Positions 15,347 through 23,898 of a stretch of 29,510 nucleotides of DNA are shown in pieces. The DNA lies in NCBI GenBank assembly GCA_947311125.1, contig CAMZKI010000173.1, forward strand, positions 1-29,510, given 5' to 3'. Made by a program: the position numbers and the translations under genes. The DNA comes from an uncultured Chlorobiota bacterium. GTDB lineage: Bacteria > Bacteroidota > Bacteroidia > Bacteroidales > JAADGE01. Positions within the stretch are counted from its first letter, which is position 1. Each line of letters starts with the position of its first letter. The notes below the pieces were generated by a model, which was not told where the DNA came from, ran no database searches, and was given only the letters and a program-made list of their open reading frames with translations.

Positions 15347-17369
15347 ATTTTCTTCCTCCCCCGAATTTTACGGCGTTAATTCCGTAATCATCCCGTAAAA
15401 CCCTAAATTCTGTTCGTCTGTTCAGCTGGTGGCAAATTTCTTTCTGCTCATCGGTTTCCAGGTTATTGATAAACTCTTCCGTAAGAACATCTCCGTCTTT
15501 CAAAAACTTATATTTTCTCAAAATTTCTCTGCCGTTTTTAGTTTTGCTTGTTATCACTTTAGGATTTTTTTCTCCGTTACCTACGGCTGTAAGCCTGTCA
15601 GCTTTAATACCTTTAGATATCAGATAATTCATAACTGATTTTGCCCTTCCCTCCGAAAGTTTTTGGTTATATTCATCGCTCCCTCTAAAATCGGTATTTG
15701 CCGACAGTTCAATAGTAATATGAGAGTTTACGTTTAATAATTTTACTAATTTGTCAAGTGATACCATCGACTCGGGGCGGAGTGTTGTCTTAGCTACGTC
15801 GTATTCTATATTCGGCAATTCGAAAGTTGTTCTGATTGATGCCAAATCCAAAACGACATCAAAGTCTTTACTTGTTTTAAGTCCTTTTGTAGAGCGATCG
15901 ACAACGGCACTTAGATATTTAGGTTTTGAAGCAATTACTGTGTAGTCTGTATTCGGACGCAGATTAAATCTGAAAGTTCCGTCAGAAGCAGAAGTTATTT
16001 CTGCATCGTGTCCGCTCGGGCTTGTCAAATGAACCGTTGCACCTTCCAGTGGTTGGTTTGTATTAGAGTCTATAACTTTTCCTCTCATCGTAAAAATTAA
16101 ATCCGGCATAGAAAATTCAAATAAATTGATATACCTGTTTCTGTCAGAACTTAAATAACCGAATTTTTTATCTTCATAAAAACAAATTCCGAAATCGTTT
16201 TTTGATGAGTTTATGGGGTATCTCATATTTTCAACCTCCCATACTTTTCCGTTTTTAACAGCTTTAAAAATATCAAGTCCGCCCATTCCTATATGTCCGT
16301 CCGAAGCAAAATAAAGTTCGCCGTTATCTCTGACATAAGGAAATTTTTCATCTCCTTTGGTGTTTATTTTAGAGCCCAGATTTTCGGGTTTGCTCCATTT
16401 TCCGTTAGGGCTTGAACGTTTTACTACCCATATGTCTTTACCCCCTTTTCCTTTCATTCCGGGAATGCTGTCGCTTACAAAATACATTGTCAACTCATCT
16501 TTGGTAACGGCAGGGTGAGCAACGGTAACACTGCTGTCACCCGTCAGTTCTACTTCAACGGGGTCAGACCATCCGCCGGCATTATATCTTGACTTGTATA
16601 TTTTACATCCCAGATTTGCTTTTTCTGCTTGCTTGCACATTGAAAAATACATTGTGCTTCCGCCGTTAATAACAATTGCAGCTCCTTCGCTGCCCTGAGT
16701 GTTTACGTTACCTTCTACGGGAACCGGGACACTCCATTTTCCTTTGCGGTCTTTTTTTGCGACAAAAATATCGGCATAACTTTGTCCTGTTATATTGCTG
16801 GGAGTTTTTCCGTTTGCACTTTCGCGAGTAGATGAAAAATAAATTTCAGCTTTACTTTTTCCGAAAGAAGGTGAAAAATCTGCATATTTAGAGTTAATGT
16901 CTGTAGCTTCCGTAACTGTGTATCTGGTAGGGTTAGCAATCCACTTTAATGCAAGTTCACATGATTTTTCTCCTGCTTTGCCTCTGCTGTCAGAAGGAAC
17001 CAGGTTTTGATATTTTTTAAACTGTATCTTGGCTTCTTCATATTTCCCGAGCGATTTAAGGCTGTTTCCGTAATAGAGCCATGCTGTCGGGCGGTCAACG
17101 TTGTATCTTACAGCTTTACGATACCATTTGGCAGCTTTTCTGTCATTCATCATTATTCTTGCACATTCGCCGAGTTTAAAGGCTACTTCGGCTTTGTCGG
17201 TTTTTGAAGAAAGCTTTTCGTATATTTTTTCATAACTTTCAGCCGCAAGAAAATATTCTCCGGCGGCAAATGCTTCATCGGCTTTTTTCAAAAGTCTTTT
17301 TTGGGCAAACAGCCCTGAAGAAATAAGCAGTAATGCAATAAAAAATATGAATGACTGACGGTTTTTCAT
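15345..17369 (-). CDS. PorE-like OmpA-family protein (TPR, PD40, CarboxypepD_reg, OmpA)
   Basis: The 674-residue protein has a signal peptide (1-22, ending FA/Q), TPR-like helices (about 30-145), PD40/WD40-like propeller repeats (about 160-415, with recurring YFSSTRE, MYFVSD and YFASDGH strands) and a carboxypeptidase-regulatory-like beta domain (about 428-510). An OmpA peptidoglycan-binding domain (about 515-660) follows, with NQKLSEGRAKSVMNYL and NRRTEFRV. This order equals that of PorE of Porphyromonas gingivalis, a T9SS component thought to anchor the machinery to peptidoglycan. Bacteroidota also carry similar proteins of other function, and here no lipobox is seen, whereas PorE is reported as a lipoprotein, so I do not assign the name. 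It follows anmK by 91 bases and has its own TAACTTTG motif. Confidence 0.9.
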   Translation of the reverse strand: MKNRQSFIFFIALLLISSGLFAQKRLLKKADEAFAAGEYFLAAESYEKIYEKLSSKTDKAEVAFKLGECARIMMNDRKAAKWYRKAVRYNVDRPTAWLYYGNSLKSLGKYEEAKIQFKKYQNLVPSDSRGKAGEKSCELALKWIANPTRYTVTEATDINSKYADFSPSFGKSKAEIYFSSTRESANGKTPSNITGQSYADIFVAKKDRKGKWSVPVPVEGNVNTQGSEGAAIVINGGSTMYFSMCKQAEKANLGCKIYKSRYNAGGWSDPVEVELTGDSSVTVAHPAVTKDELTMYFVSDSIPGMKGKGGKDIWVVKRSSPNGKWSKPENLGSKINTKGDEKFPYVRDNGELYFASDGHIGMGGLDIFKAVKNGKVWEVENMRYPINSSKNDFGICFYEDKKFGYLSSDRNRYINLFEFSMPDLIFTMRGKVIDSNTNQPLEGATVHLTSPSGHDAEITSASDGTFRFNLRPNTDYTVIASKPKYLSAVVDRSTKGLKTSKDFDVVLDLASIRTTFELPNIEYDVAKTTLRPESMVSLDKLVKLLNVNSHITIELSANTDFRGSDEYNQKLSEGRAKSVMNYLISKGIKADRLTAVGNGEKNPKVITSKTKNGREILRKYKFLKDGDVLTEEFINNLETDEQKEICHQLNRRTEFRVLRDDYGINAVKFGGGRK

Positions 17370-17394
17370 GATGAAGATATTTTGATGATTACAG

Positions 17395-17402
17395 CAAAGT
17401 TA
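17395..17402 (-). promoter_or_regulatory. Candidate -7 element for the PorE-like gene
   Basis: The minus strand reads TAACTTTG, ending 26 bases before the ATG at 17369 and within the 91-base gap after anmK. No -33 TTG is found at the usual distance. Confidence 0.35.
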
Positions 17403-17460
17403 AAAAAAAATAAAAAAGGATAAAATTTGATTGACAAAGCACTTATTTTTTGTATTAAGT

Positions 17461-18522
17461 TTATATTATAAAAATAGTGCCTCCGGAAGAGTCTTTTTTT
17501 GCTCCCGTAACTGATATTAAAGTGTTTGCTTTGTTTATACTTTTTAAAAAACCCAAAAAGCCGAAAATTATTGCTTCTTTAAAATCAATTAATTTCCTGT
17601 CGGGTATTACAACTTTGCTTTTTATTTTTTTTTGCAACAGTGAGATAAAAAAACGGTTATGAGCTCCGCCTCCTGTTATCAAAATATTCTTTTCGTTATT
17701 CGGCTTCACGATATCAGATATTCTGCTTGCAACGTGTTCGTAATATGTATTTATTTTATCGGCAACCGAAATATTATATTTATCAAATAAAGGCAAATAA
17801 CTTTTTTCCGTATATTCTCTGCCCAGAGATTTCGGAATTTTAGATTTATAATACAGTATGTTATCTAAGGCATTTAGTAATTCAGTATATATCTTTCCTT
17901 TTTTGCCGATTTCTCCGTTTTTGTCAAATTCTTTACCTTCAGATTGTGCAAATTTGTTTATAATAAAATTAAACGGGCAAATGTCAAAAGCTATTCTTTT
18001 TCCGTTTTCATTATCATAAGAAATATTTGCAAAACCACCGAGATTAAGGCAATAATCATACTCCGAAAACAGTAATTTATCACCGATCGGAACCAAGGGT
18101 GCACCTTGTCCTCCGAGTGCCGTGTCAAGATTTCTGAAATCGGAAATTACGGAAATACCGGTTTCGGCAGCAATAAAAGCCCCGTCGCCGATTTGAAAAG
18201 TTACGTTTTCTTCGGGTTTGTGAAAAATCGTATGTCCGTGAGAGGCTATAAAGTCCGGTTTATTAATTCCCTGCAGAAATTTATTTGCTTGTTGTCCGAT
18301 AAATTTTCCGTATTGTTTGTGAAACTTGATAAAATCGTAAGCATTAAGATATTGTGCTTCGGATAATTTTTGCTTCCAAAATTTATCATACTTAAAAAAG
18401 CCTGTTTTTATTACTTTGTAACTGTATTCAGCGTTGTTTTTTTGAAATATGCACAGGGCAAAGTCTAATCCGTCAAGTGAAGTTCCGGACATTATGCCTA
18501 GTATTGTTTTTTTAAAAATCAT
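17461..18522 (-). CDS. anmK: Anhydro-N-acetylmuramic acid kinase AnmK
   Basis: AnmK hydrolyses and phosphorylates 1,6-anhydro-MurNAc to MurNAc-6-phosphate, recycling peptidoglycan released by lytic transglycosylases. The 353-residue protein has the N-terminal GIMSGTSLDGLDFALC (9-24) that defines the family, ASHGHTIFHKP, the DFRNLDTALGGQGAPLVP substrate region, LNLGGFANIS and the ATP-binding GGGAHN near residue 290. The length is normal. No murQ or other recycling gene is adjacent. A TATATTTG motif lies 51 bases upstream. The frame is intact with no sign of transfer. Confidence 0.95.
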   Translation of the reverse strand: MIFKKTILGIMSGTSLDGLDFALCIFQKNNAEYSYKVIKTGFFKYDKFWKQKLSEAQYLNAYDFIKFHKQYGKFIGQQANKFLQGINKPDFIASHGHTIFHKPEENVTFQIGDGAFIAAETGISVISDFRNLDTALGGQGAPLVPIGDKLLFSEYDYCLNLGGFANISYDNENGKRIAFDICPFNFIINKFAQSEGKEFDKNGEIGKKGKIYTELLNALDNILYYKSKIPKSLGREYTEKSYLPLFDKYNISVADKINTYYEHVASRISDIVKPNNEKNILITGGGAHNRFFISLLQKKIKSKVVIPDRKLIDFKEAIIFGFLGFLKSINKANTLISVTGAKKDSSGGTIFII

Positions 18523-18572
18523 AAAAAGAAAATAAAATTTCCAACCTAATTATTTGTTATTCTAATAAAAAT

Positions 18573-18580
18573 CAAATATA
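18573..18580 (-). promoter_or_regulatory. Candidate -7 element for anmK
   Basis: The minus strand reads TATATTTG, an exact TAnnTTTG match ending 51 bases before the anmK ATG. The same octamer precedes porX. No -33 element is visible. Confidence 0.3.
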
Positions 18581-18677
18581 TTTATAAAAAATAACTTCGG
18601 AATATATTCAGGGTAAAATTTGTTTTAAGTGTTATAAGTTCAGAAAAACAATTTTATCAACCAAAACTCTTTTAATT

Positions 18678-19460
18678 ATGAAAAATTTAAAATCAATTTC
18701 ATTAGTTTTACTTCTTTCGGCGATGGTTTTTACATCATGTAATAAAAATAAAGTTGCTCCGGACTTACCGCCGCAATCTGCTTTTGTTGCCGATTTTTCA
18801 GATTTCAACAATTCAAAAGCTCTTACCGATACCACAGTAAATTGGACACATTCGGCTGTTAACGTTGCCGTTTGGAATGCAATTATTACCGTCGGCTTAG
18901 CCGTTCCGGTTGCATCTTATGTTGAAGCGGTAAAAAATCATCCGGCAGAATATCAGGGTGATAATACTTGGCTTTGGGAATATTCATTTAAGGCGGGAGT
19001 AAATACGTTTACGGCAGAACTGTACGGTGTTTTAAAATCGGAAACGGTTGAATGGGAAATGTATATTACAAAATCAGGCGAATATGAACATTTCTTATGG
19101 TACAGCGGTGTCAGTAATCTTGACAACAAACACGGCACATGGACTCTTTATAACAAACCTTCCGACCCGACCGAACTTTTGGGAATTGAATGGAACCGAA
19201 CAACTGACAGCACGGGAAATATTAAATATACCAATATTGTTCCGAACGGACCCGAAAACGGCGGATATATTTTCTGCGGAAATGACAGCAGCTCGGATTT
19301 GAATGCTTACTACAATATTTATAACAAAGGACAAGACAATTTAATTCAAATTGAATGGAGTCAAGCAAACCAAAACGGAAGAGTAAAGGATGTGAAAAAG
19401 TTCGGAGATGATGCTTGGCATTGTTGGGATGAAACTCATTACGATGTTAATTGTAATTAA
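18678..19460 (+). CDS. Unknown lipoprotein
   Basis: This 260-residue protein has a clear lipoprotein signal, ending FTSC with Cys21, followed by a charged linker. The mature part is rich in Trp, Tyr and Asn with alternating hydrophobic residues, suggesting a beta-rich fold. It has repeated W-x-Y/W patterns (WLWEYSF, VEWEMYI, HFLWYSG, GTWTLYN, GIEWNR, IEWSQ) and a C-terminal segment with two cysteines (DAWHCWDE and DVNCN). I do not recognise the family. It precedes a second lipoprotein, the esterase, by 53 bases on the same strand, so they may be co-transcribed. The promoter is not clear; a TAAAATTTG (18614-18622), one base longer than the consensus, is the best candidate. Confidence 0.85.
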   Translation: MKNLKSISLVLLLSAMVFTSCNKNKVAPDLPPQSAFVADFSDFNNSKALTDTTVNWTHSAVNVAVWNAIITVGLAVPVASYVEAVKNHPAEYQGDNTWLWEYSFKAGVNTFTAELYGVLKSETVEWEMYITKSGEYEHFLWYSGVSNLDNKHGTWTLYNKPSDPTELLGIEWNRTTDSTGNIKYTNIVPNGPENGGYIFCGNDSSSDLNAYYNIYNKGQDNLIQIEWSQANQNGRVKDVKKFGDDAWHCWDETHYDVNCN

Positions 19461-19513
19461 CCTGCTTAGGCACAAGCTTTTCAAAGACATATTTCTGATA
19501 ATATAAAATTGCC

Positions 19514-20500
19514 GTGAAAATAAAATTGTTCTTATTTAGTTTGTTTTTTACAGTTTTTTTATCCTGTAAAAGAGAGATTCCCGCAGAAGCAGGACTTTAT
19601 ACAAAAAGTATTAATATTGACGGGGTAAACAGAAGGTATGCCGTATATATCCCAAAAAATATTGAAAATATATCCGTTCCTTTAATTTTAGAACTACACG
19701 GAGGAGGTGTTTACATTGAGGATATGACCGGAGAAAGCGGATATAAAACACCGTATAAATTATGGATGGAACTTGCCGAAAGCGAAAAGTTCATTGTTAT
19801 TTATCCCGAAGGATTAAACGGTGCATACGGAAAACCTACGTGGAATGATTGCAGAGGCGATTGTATTGTAAGCTCCGATGCCGACGATGTTCATTTCATT
19901 GATACATTGATTAAGGTAATTTCTTCGGAATATAAAATTGATTTAAACAGAATTTATGTTTCCGGAACATCAAACGGCGGATTTATGGCACAAAGATTAG
20001 GGGTTGAGCTAAGTGATAAAATTGCTGCCTTTGCTTCAATTGCTGCCGCAAAGCCGGCTGTTTCCGAATGCAACTCTCCGCAAAGACCTGTTTCCGCATT
20101 GTTTATGAACGGCACCGACGATAACCATATGCCTTATAACGGAGGATATATTTCAAATCCTCCGAATCCTGACCACGGGTCTGTTTTATCAACAGACAGT
20201 ACTGTTAATTTTTGGGTAAATTTTAATCAAACAGATACAGTCCCCGAACATTATACTTTCCCGGATAAAGATACCGACGACGGGGGAATAGTTGAAAAAT
20301 TTTCATATAAAAACGGAATACAAGGAACAGAAGTAATCTTATATAAAGTTAACGGAGGCGGGCATTCTGCACCGAGTATCAGAGAACGGTATTCGGCACT
20401 TTTTGAAGAATATTTTAATAAACAAAATCATGACATTGAAATGACGACAGAAGTCTGGAACTTTTTTAAAGATAAAGGATTGAACAAACAAAAATTTTGA
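19514..20500 (+). CDS. PHB-depolymerase-like esterase lipoprotein
   Basis: The 328-residue protein begins at a GTG and has a lipoprotein signal ending VFLSC (Cys18). The rest is an alpha/beta-hydrolase of the esterase_phb/LpqC type. The oxyanion region is ILELHGGG (58-65), the nucleophile is Ser153 in GTSNGG, the acid is probably Asp202 or Asp203 in NGTDDNHMPY, and the His is in NGGGHSAP near residue 290. DADDVHFID (122-130) is also typical. Relatives include poly(3-hydroxybutyrate) depolymerases, feruloyl esterases and acetylxylan esterases; the substrate cannot be chosen. Two cysteines in WNDCRGDC and one in SECNSPQ may form disulfides. It is probably at the cell surface or in the periplasm. 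Confidence 0.88.
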   Translation: MKIKLFLFSLFFTVFLSCKREIPAEAGLYTKSINIDGVNRRYAVYIPKNIENISVPLILELHGGGVYIEDMTGESGYKTPYKLWMELAESEKFIVIYPEGLNGAYGKPTWNDCRGDCIVSSDADDVHFIDTLIKVISSEYKIDLNRIYVSGTSNGGFMAQRLGVELSDKIAAFASIAAAKPAVSECNSPQRPVSALFMNGTDDNHMPYNGGYISNPPNPDHGSVLSTDSTVNFWVNFNQTDTVPEHYTFPDKDTDDGGIVEKFSYKNGIQGTEVILYKVNGGGHSAPSIRERYSALFEEYFNKQNHDIEMTTEVWNFFKDKGLNKQKF

Positions 20501-20508
20501 CCGTCGGT

Positions 20509-21726
20509 CTAAAATACGGCAGACAGCAAATCAATATCTCGATAATCAATATTGAATTTTTTAGCGAGGCGTTCGTTGGTTAAAATACCGTCAAAAATAT
20601 ATGTTCCGTATCGTAAATCCGGAATATTTCTGATAATATTAGGAGTTGTTTTTTCTTTACTGATTCTTTGTAAGAGGGGAAATGTAGTATTACTTAATGC
20701 CACGGAAGCCGTACGTGCAGCTTTGGAAGCAATATTCGGAACGCAATAATGGATTATACCGAAGGTTTCAAAAGCAGGATTTCCCAAATGCGTAATTTTC
20801 GAAGTTTCTATACACGAAACACTGTCGGTGTTAAGGTCGATTATTACAGAACCTTTTTTCATGCCCGAAACCATTTTTTTTGAAATGATAAAAAGGTCTT
20901 CATCTTTGGTTTCTTCTATTGCACCTATTAGGACATCTGCAGTTTTCAGTGCTTTTGTAATAATTTCCGCCTGGAAAACCGAAGTAAAAAGGTGTATTCC
21001 GAGCTTGCTTTTAAGTTTTTGAAGTCTTGAAAGTGAATTGTCAAATATTTTAACTTGTGCTCCGAGTGCCGTTGCAGCTCTTGCGGCATATTCTCCGGCT
21101 GTTCCCGCTCCGAAAATTACAACTTTTGCTGCCGGTATTCCGGTAATTCCGCCTAAAAGAATACCTTTTCCGGTTATAGGGTTACTTAAATATTCGCTTG
21201 CCGTGTTTATTGCTAAAATTCCGGATATTTCACTCATAGCCTGAACGTAAGGATGAAACCCGCTTGTGTCTTGTATAAGTTCCAATGCAATACAAGTCAT
21301 TTTTTTTGCTTTAAGAGCATTAATTTTTTCTAATGTTTGTGTATTAAAATGTAATGCGGACATTAGAATTTGTCCGCCGTTCATTAATTTTATCTCATCG
21401 TTTTCAAAAGGGGAGACTTTTAGAATAATTTCTGATGAAAAAACTTTTTTTCGGTCTTCTATTAATGCTCCGGATTTTGTATAATCTTCATTATACCAGC
21501 GACTTCTCATTCCTGCACCTGATTCTATAATAATGCGGTGTCCTTCTTCTGTCAGTTGTTTTACGGCTTGGGGGCTTAGGACTATTCTGTTTTCGTATTT
21601 ATCTTTTTCTTTCGGAATACCTATTGTTAAAATTCGTTTATTTCTTTTTTCTTCAAGCATTTCTGCTTGCGGCATTAACTGTTCTCCGTATGAAAATTGT
21701 TCGGAATGATTTTGTGCTGACGACAT
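20509..21726 (-). CDS. ald: Alanine dehydrogenase
   Basis: The 405-residue protein belongs to the alanine dehydrogenase/PNT family, which interconverts L-alanine and pyruvate with NAD(H). Motifs are the N-terminal GIPKEKDKYENRIVLSPQAV (33-52), the SRWYNEDYTKSGA region, and a Rossmann NAD site VVIFGAGTAGEYAARAATALGA. The long N-terminal tail (residues 1-30) before GIPKE is common in the Bacteroidota enzyme. It is 26 bases after tsaE and belongs to the porX-tsaE-ald block, an order often seen in Bacteroidota. The link between PorX and Ald is positional only. Confidence 0.92.
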   Translation of the reverse strand: MSSAQNHSEQFSYGEQLMPQAEMLEEKRNKRILTIGIPKEKDKYENRIVLSPQAVKQLTEEGHRIIIESGAGMRSRWYNEDYTKSGALIEDRKKVFSSEIILKVSPFENDEIKLMNGGQILMSALHFNTQTLEKINALKAKKMTCIALELIQDTSGFHPYVQAMSEISGILAINTASEYLSNPITGKGILLGGITGIPAAKVVIFGAGTAGEYAARAATALGAQVKIFDNSLSRLQKLKSKLGIHLFTSVFQAEIITKALKTADVLIGAIEETKDEDLFIISKKMVSGMKKGSVIIDLNTDSVSCIETSKITHLGNPAFETFGIIHYCVPNIASKAARTASVALSNTTFPLLQRISKEKTTPNIIRNIPDLRYGTYIFDGILTNERLAKKFNIDYRDIDLLSAVF

Positions 21727-21752
21727 AGTTAAAATATAGGTTATAAACGTTT

Positions 21753-22181
21753 TTATCGATTAACTTTAAAGCAAGATATGTGCCGAGTTCCGTTTTCATC
21801 TTCTTTAATTTCTATTTTTACATAGTTTTCCGGAAGCAAATCTTTTATTAATTCAGGCCATTCCGCAAAGCATATATTATCTCCGTAGAAATAATCTTCA
21901 TATCCTAAATCAAAAACCTCTTCAACGCTTTCAATGCGGTAAAAATCAAAATGGTATAAAATCTCATCGCTTTCAGTCCGGTATTCGTTTACAACGGAAA
22001 ATGTGGGGCTTGTAACATTATCAACAACTTTAAGCTGCCGGCAAATTTCTTTTATCAGTGTTGTTTTTCCGCTTCCCATTTTTCCGAAAAGAGCAAATAT
22101 TTTTTCGTTTTTAAAATCGGATAAAATTTGTCGGGCTGTTTTCGGGATATCGTTCAGGCTTTTTAAGGTATATTTTGTCAT
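21753..22181 (-). CDS. tsaE: tRNA t6A biosynthesis ATPase TsaE
   Basis: TsaE is the ATPase partner of TsaB/TsaD in adding threonylcarbamoyl to adenosine 37 of ANN-decoding tRNAs. From the ATG at 22181 the protein has 142 residues, leaving about 30 residues before the P-loop GKMGSGKTT as in relatives; an ATG at 22208 gives nine more. Family motifs are VTSPTFSVVNEY, YHFDFYRIES and CFAEWPELI. It follows porX directly (28 bases with the chosen start) and precedes ald by 26 bases. No tsaB or tsaD is present here. Confidence 0.92.
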   Translation of the reverse strand: MTKYTLKSLNDIPKTARQILSDFKNEKIFALFGKMGSGKTTLIKEICRQLKVVDNVTSPTFSVVNEYRTESDEILYHFDFYRIESVEEVFDLGYEDYFYGDNICFAEWPELIKDLLPENYVKIEIKEDENGTRHISCFKVNR

Positions 22182-22209
22182 TTTAACAGGATTAAAAAAG
22201 TCCGACAAA

Positions 22210-23772
22210 TTAAATATTTTTTTTAGGTTTCAGCATAACATACGGTATTAACATTTCTTCAAGTGAGATTCCGCCGTGTTGGAATGTATTTTTATAGTAT
22301 TTTACGTAATGATTATAATTGTTAGGGTAAGCAAAAAAATCAGAATTATAAGCAAAAATATATGAGGAACTTATGTTGGTAACCGGCAAACCTGCTTTTT
22401 CAGGCTCGGTTATTTCAAAAACTTCTTTTTTATTATATGCCAGATTTCGTCCTTGTTTATATCGAAGGTTGGTTGTTGTATTTTTATCGCCGATTACTTT
22501 TACGGGGTTGTTAACGTTTACGGCTCCGTGGTCGGTTGTTATGAAGACCGTAACATCTTCTTCTGCCAGAAGTTTAATAAGTTCAAGCAAGGGAGAGTGT
22601 TCAAACCATGTCATTGTTAAATCGCGGTAAGCCGACTCGCCGTGTGCCAACTCGCGTATCATTTTTGTGTCGGTGCGTGCATGTGATAATATATCTACAA
22701 AATTATAAACTATAACCGAAAGTTGATTTTGCATCAGGTTTGAGAAATTTTCGTTTAATTTTTCTCCGGCTTTGTTATTCAGTATCTTATCATAGGAAAA
22801 TTTAACTTTACGTCTGTATCTTTTAAAAAGCTCTGCAAGCAGATTTTCTTCATATGCGTTTTTTTTGCCGTCTTCTTCATCATTGAGCCAATATTCGGGA
22901 TATCGTTTTGATATTTCGAGCGGTGTTAATCCTGCGAAAAGTGAGTTTCTTGCATATTGGGTTGCCGTAGGTAAAATTGAAAACCAAAGTTCTTCTTTTA
23001 CAGTTTCAAGATATTGATTAGTAACAGATTCGATAAGTTTCCACTGGTCGTAACGAAGATTGTCTATTACAATTACACAAATTCTTTTTTTGTTGTCGAG
23101 CAAAGGAATAACTCTTTGTCTGAAAAAATCGAACGGCATTTTAGGACGGTTTTCATTTTCCGGGGTAAACCAACTTTTATAGTTTTTTCTAATAAATTTA
23201 GAAAATTCGTTATTTGCCTCCTCTTTTTGTTGAACTAAAACTTCGTCCATAGTTCTGTCTCCGGATTTGTCTAATTCCAGCTCCCAGTAAACAATTTCTT
23301 TGTATAGCCCGAACCAATCTTCATAAGTTTCGGCAGAGCCTATTTTCATCGTCAGTTCCGAAAATTCGGAGCGGTATCTTTGTGATGTTTTTTCGCTTAT
23401 AAGTTGCTTGTTTTCAACATTTTTCTTAATTGACAATATGATTTGCTTCGGATTAACGGGTTTTATGAGATAGTCATCAATTTTTGAGCCTACGGCATCG
23501 TCCATAATGTCTTCTTCCTCATTTTTTGTAACCATTACTACCGGAACAGCCGGTTTTATGCGTTTTATTTCTGCCAGAACATCTAAACCGGATATACCCG
23601 GCATATTTTCGTCAAGAAATATTATGTCGTAATTATTTTCTTTTACTAATTCTACGGCATCGTATCCGTTATTTACCGTAAAAACGGTATGTTCTTTTTC
23701 CTCAAGGTATAATATTTGGATTTTTAGAAGGTCTATTTCATCGTCAACCCATAAAATTTTTGCTTTTGTCAT
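22210..23772 (-). CDS. porX: PorX: response regulator/alkaline-phosphatase-superfamily regulator of T9SS
   Basis: PorX regulates the type IX secretion system in Bacteroidota; in Porphyromonas it works with the histidine kinase PorY and the sigma factor SigP. The 520 residues begin with a receiver domain (1-125): acidic pocket DDE (10-12), phosphoacceptor Asp54 in FLDENMP, VTK (81-83) and KPVNP (104-108). A helical linker follows. The C-terminal alkaline phosphatase/PglZ-type domain (about 225-515) has VIVIDNLRYDQW (Asp237), the nucleophile Thr in PTATQ (Thr269/271) and metal-binding TTDHGA. PorX of P. gingivalis has a phosphodiesterase in this domain, so the intact residues suggest activity. 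It leads porX-tsaE-ald. A TATATTTG motif lies 60 bases upstream. The PorY kinase is not in the window. Confidence 0.96.
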   Translation of the reverse strand: MTKAKILWVDDEIDLLKIQILYLEEKEHTVFTVNNGYDAVELVKENNYDIIFLDENMPGISGLDVLAEIKRIKPAVPVVMVTKNEEEDIMDDAVGSKIDDYLIKPVNPKQIILSIKKNVENKQLISEKTSQRYRSEFSELTMKIGSAETYEDWFGLYKEIVYWELELDKSGDRTMDEVLVQQKEEANNEFSKFIRKNYKSWFTPENENRPKMPFDFFRQRVIPLLDNKKRICVIVIDNLRYDQWKLIESVTNQYLETVKEELWFSILPTATQYARNSLFAGLTPLEISKRYPEYWLNDEEDGKKNAYEENLLAELFKRYRRKVKFSYDKILNNKAGEKLNENFSNLMQNQLSVIVYNFVDILSHARTDTKMIRELAHGESAYRDLTMTWFEHSPLLELIKLLAEEDVTVFITTDHGAVNVNNPVKVIGDKNTTTNLRYKQGRNLAYNKKEVFEITEPEKAGLPVTNISSSYIFAYNSDFFAYPNNYNHYVKYYKNTFQHGGISLEEMLIPYVMLKPKKNI

Positions 23773-23831
23773 ATAAATTTGTTTATTCTGAGTTAAAAAT
23801 TTTATAAGAAATTAAAAATATGAACTGTTTA

Positions 23832-23839
23832 CAAATATA
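23832..23839 (-). promoter_or_regulatory. Candidate -7 element for porX
   Basis: The minus strand reads TATATTTG, an exact TAnnTTTG match ending 60 bases before the porX ATG. A near-match, TAACTTTA at 23863-23870 on the plus strand, could serve rsmA, 29 bases before its ATG. No -33 element is seen for either. Confidence 0.3.
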
Positions 23840-23898
23840 CGGAAAATATAATTATACTTGCATAACTTTATTAAATGCAAAATTATTGTAAACTACGG

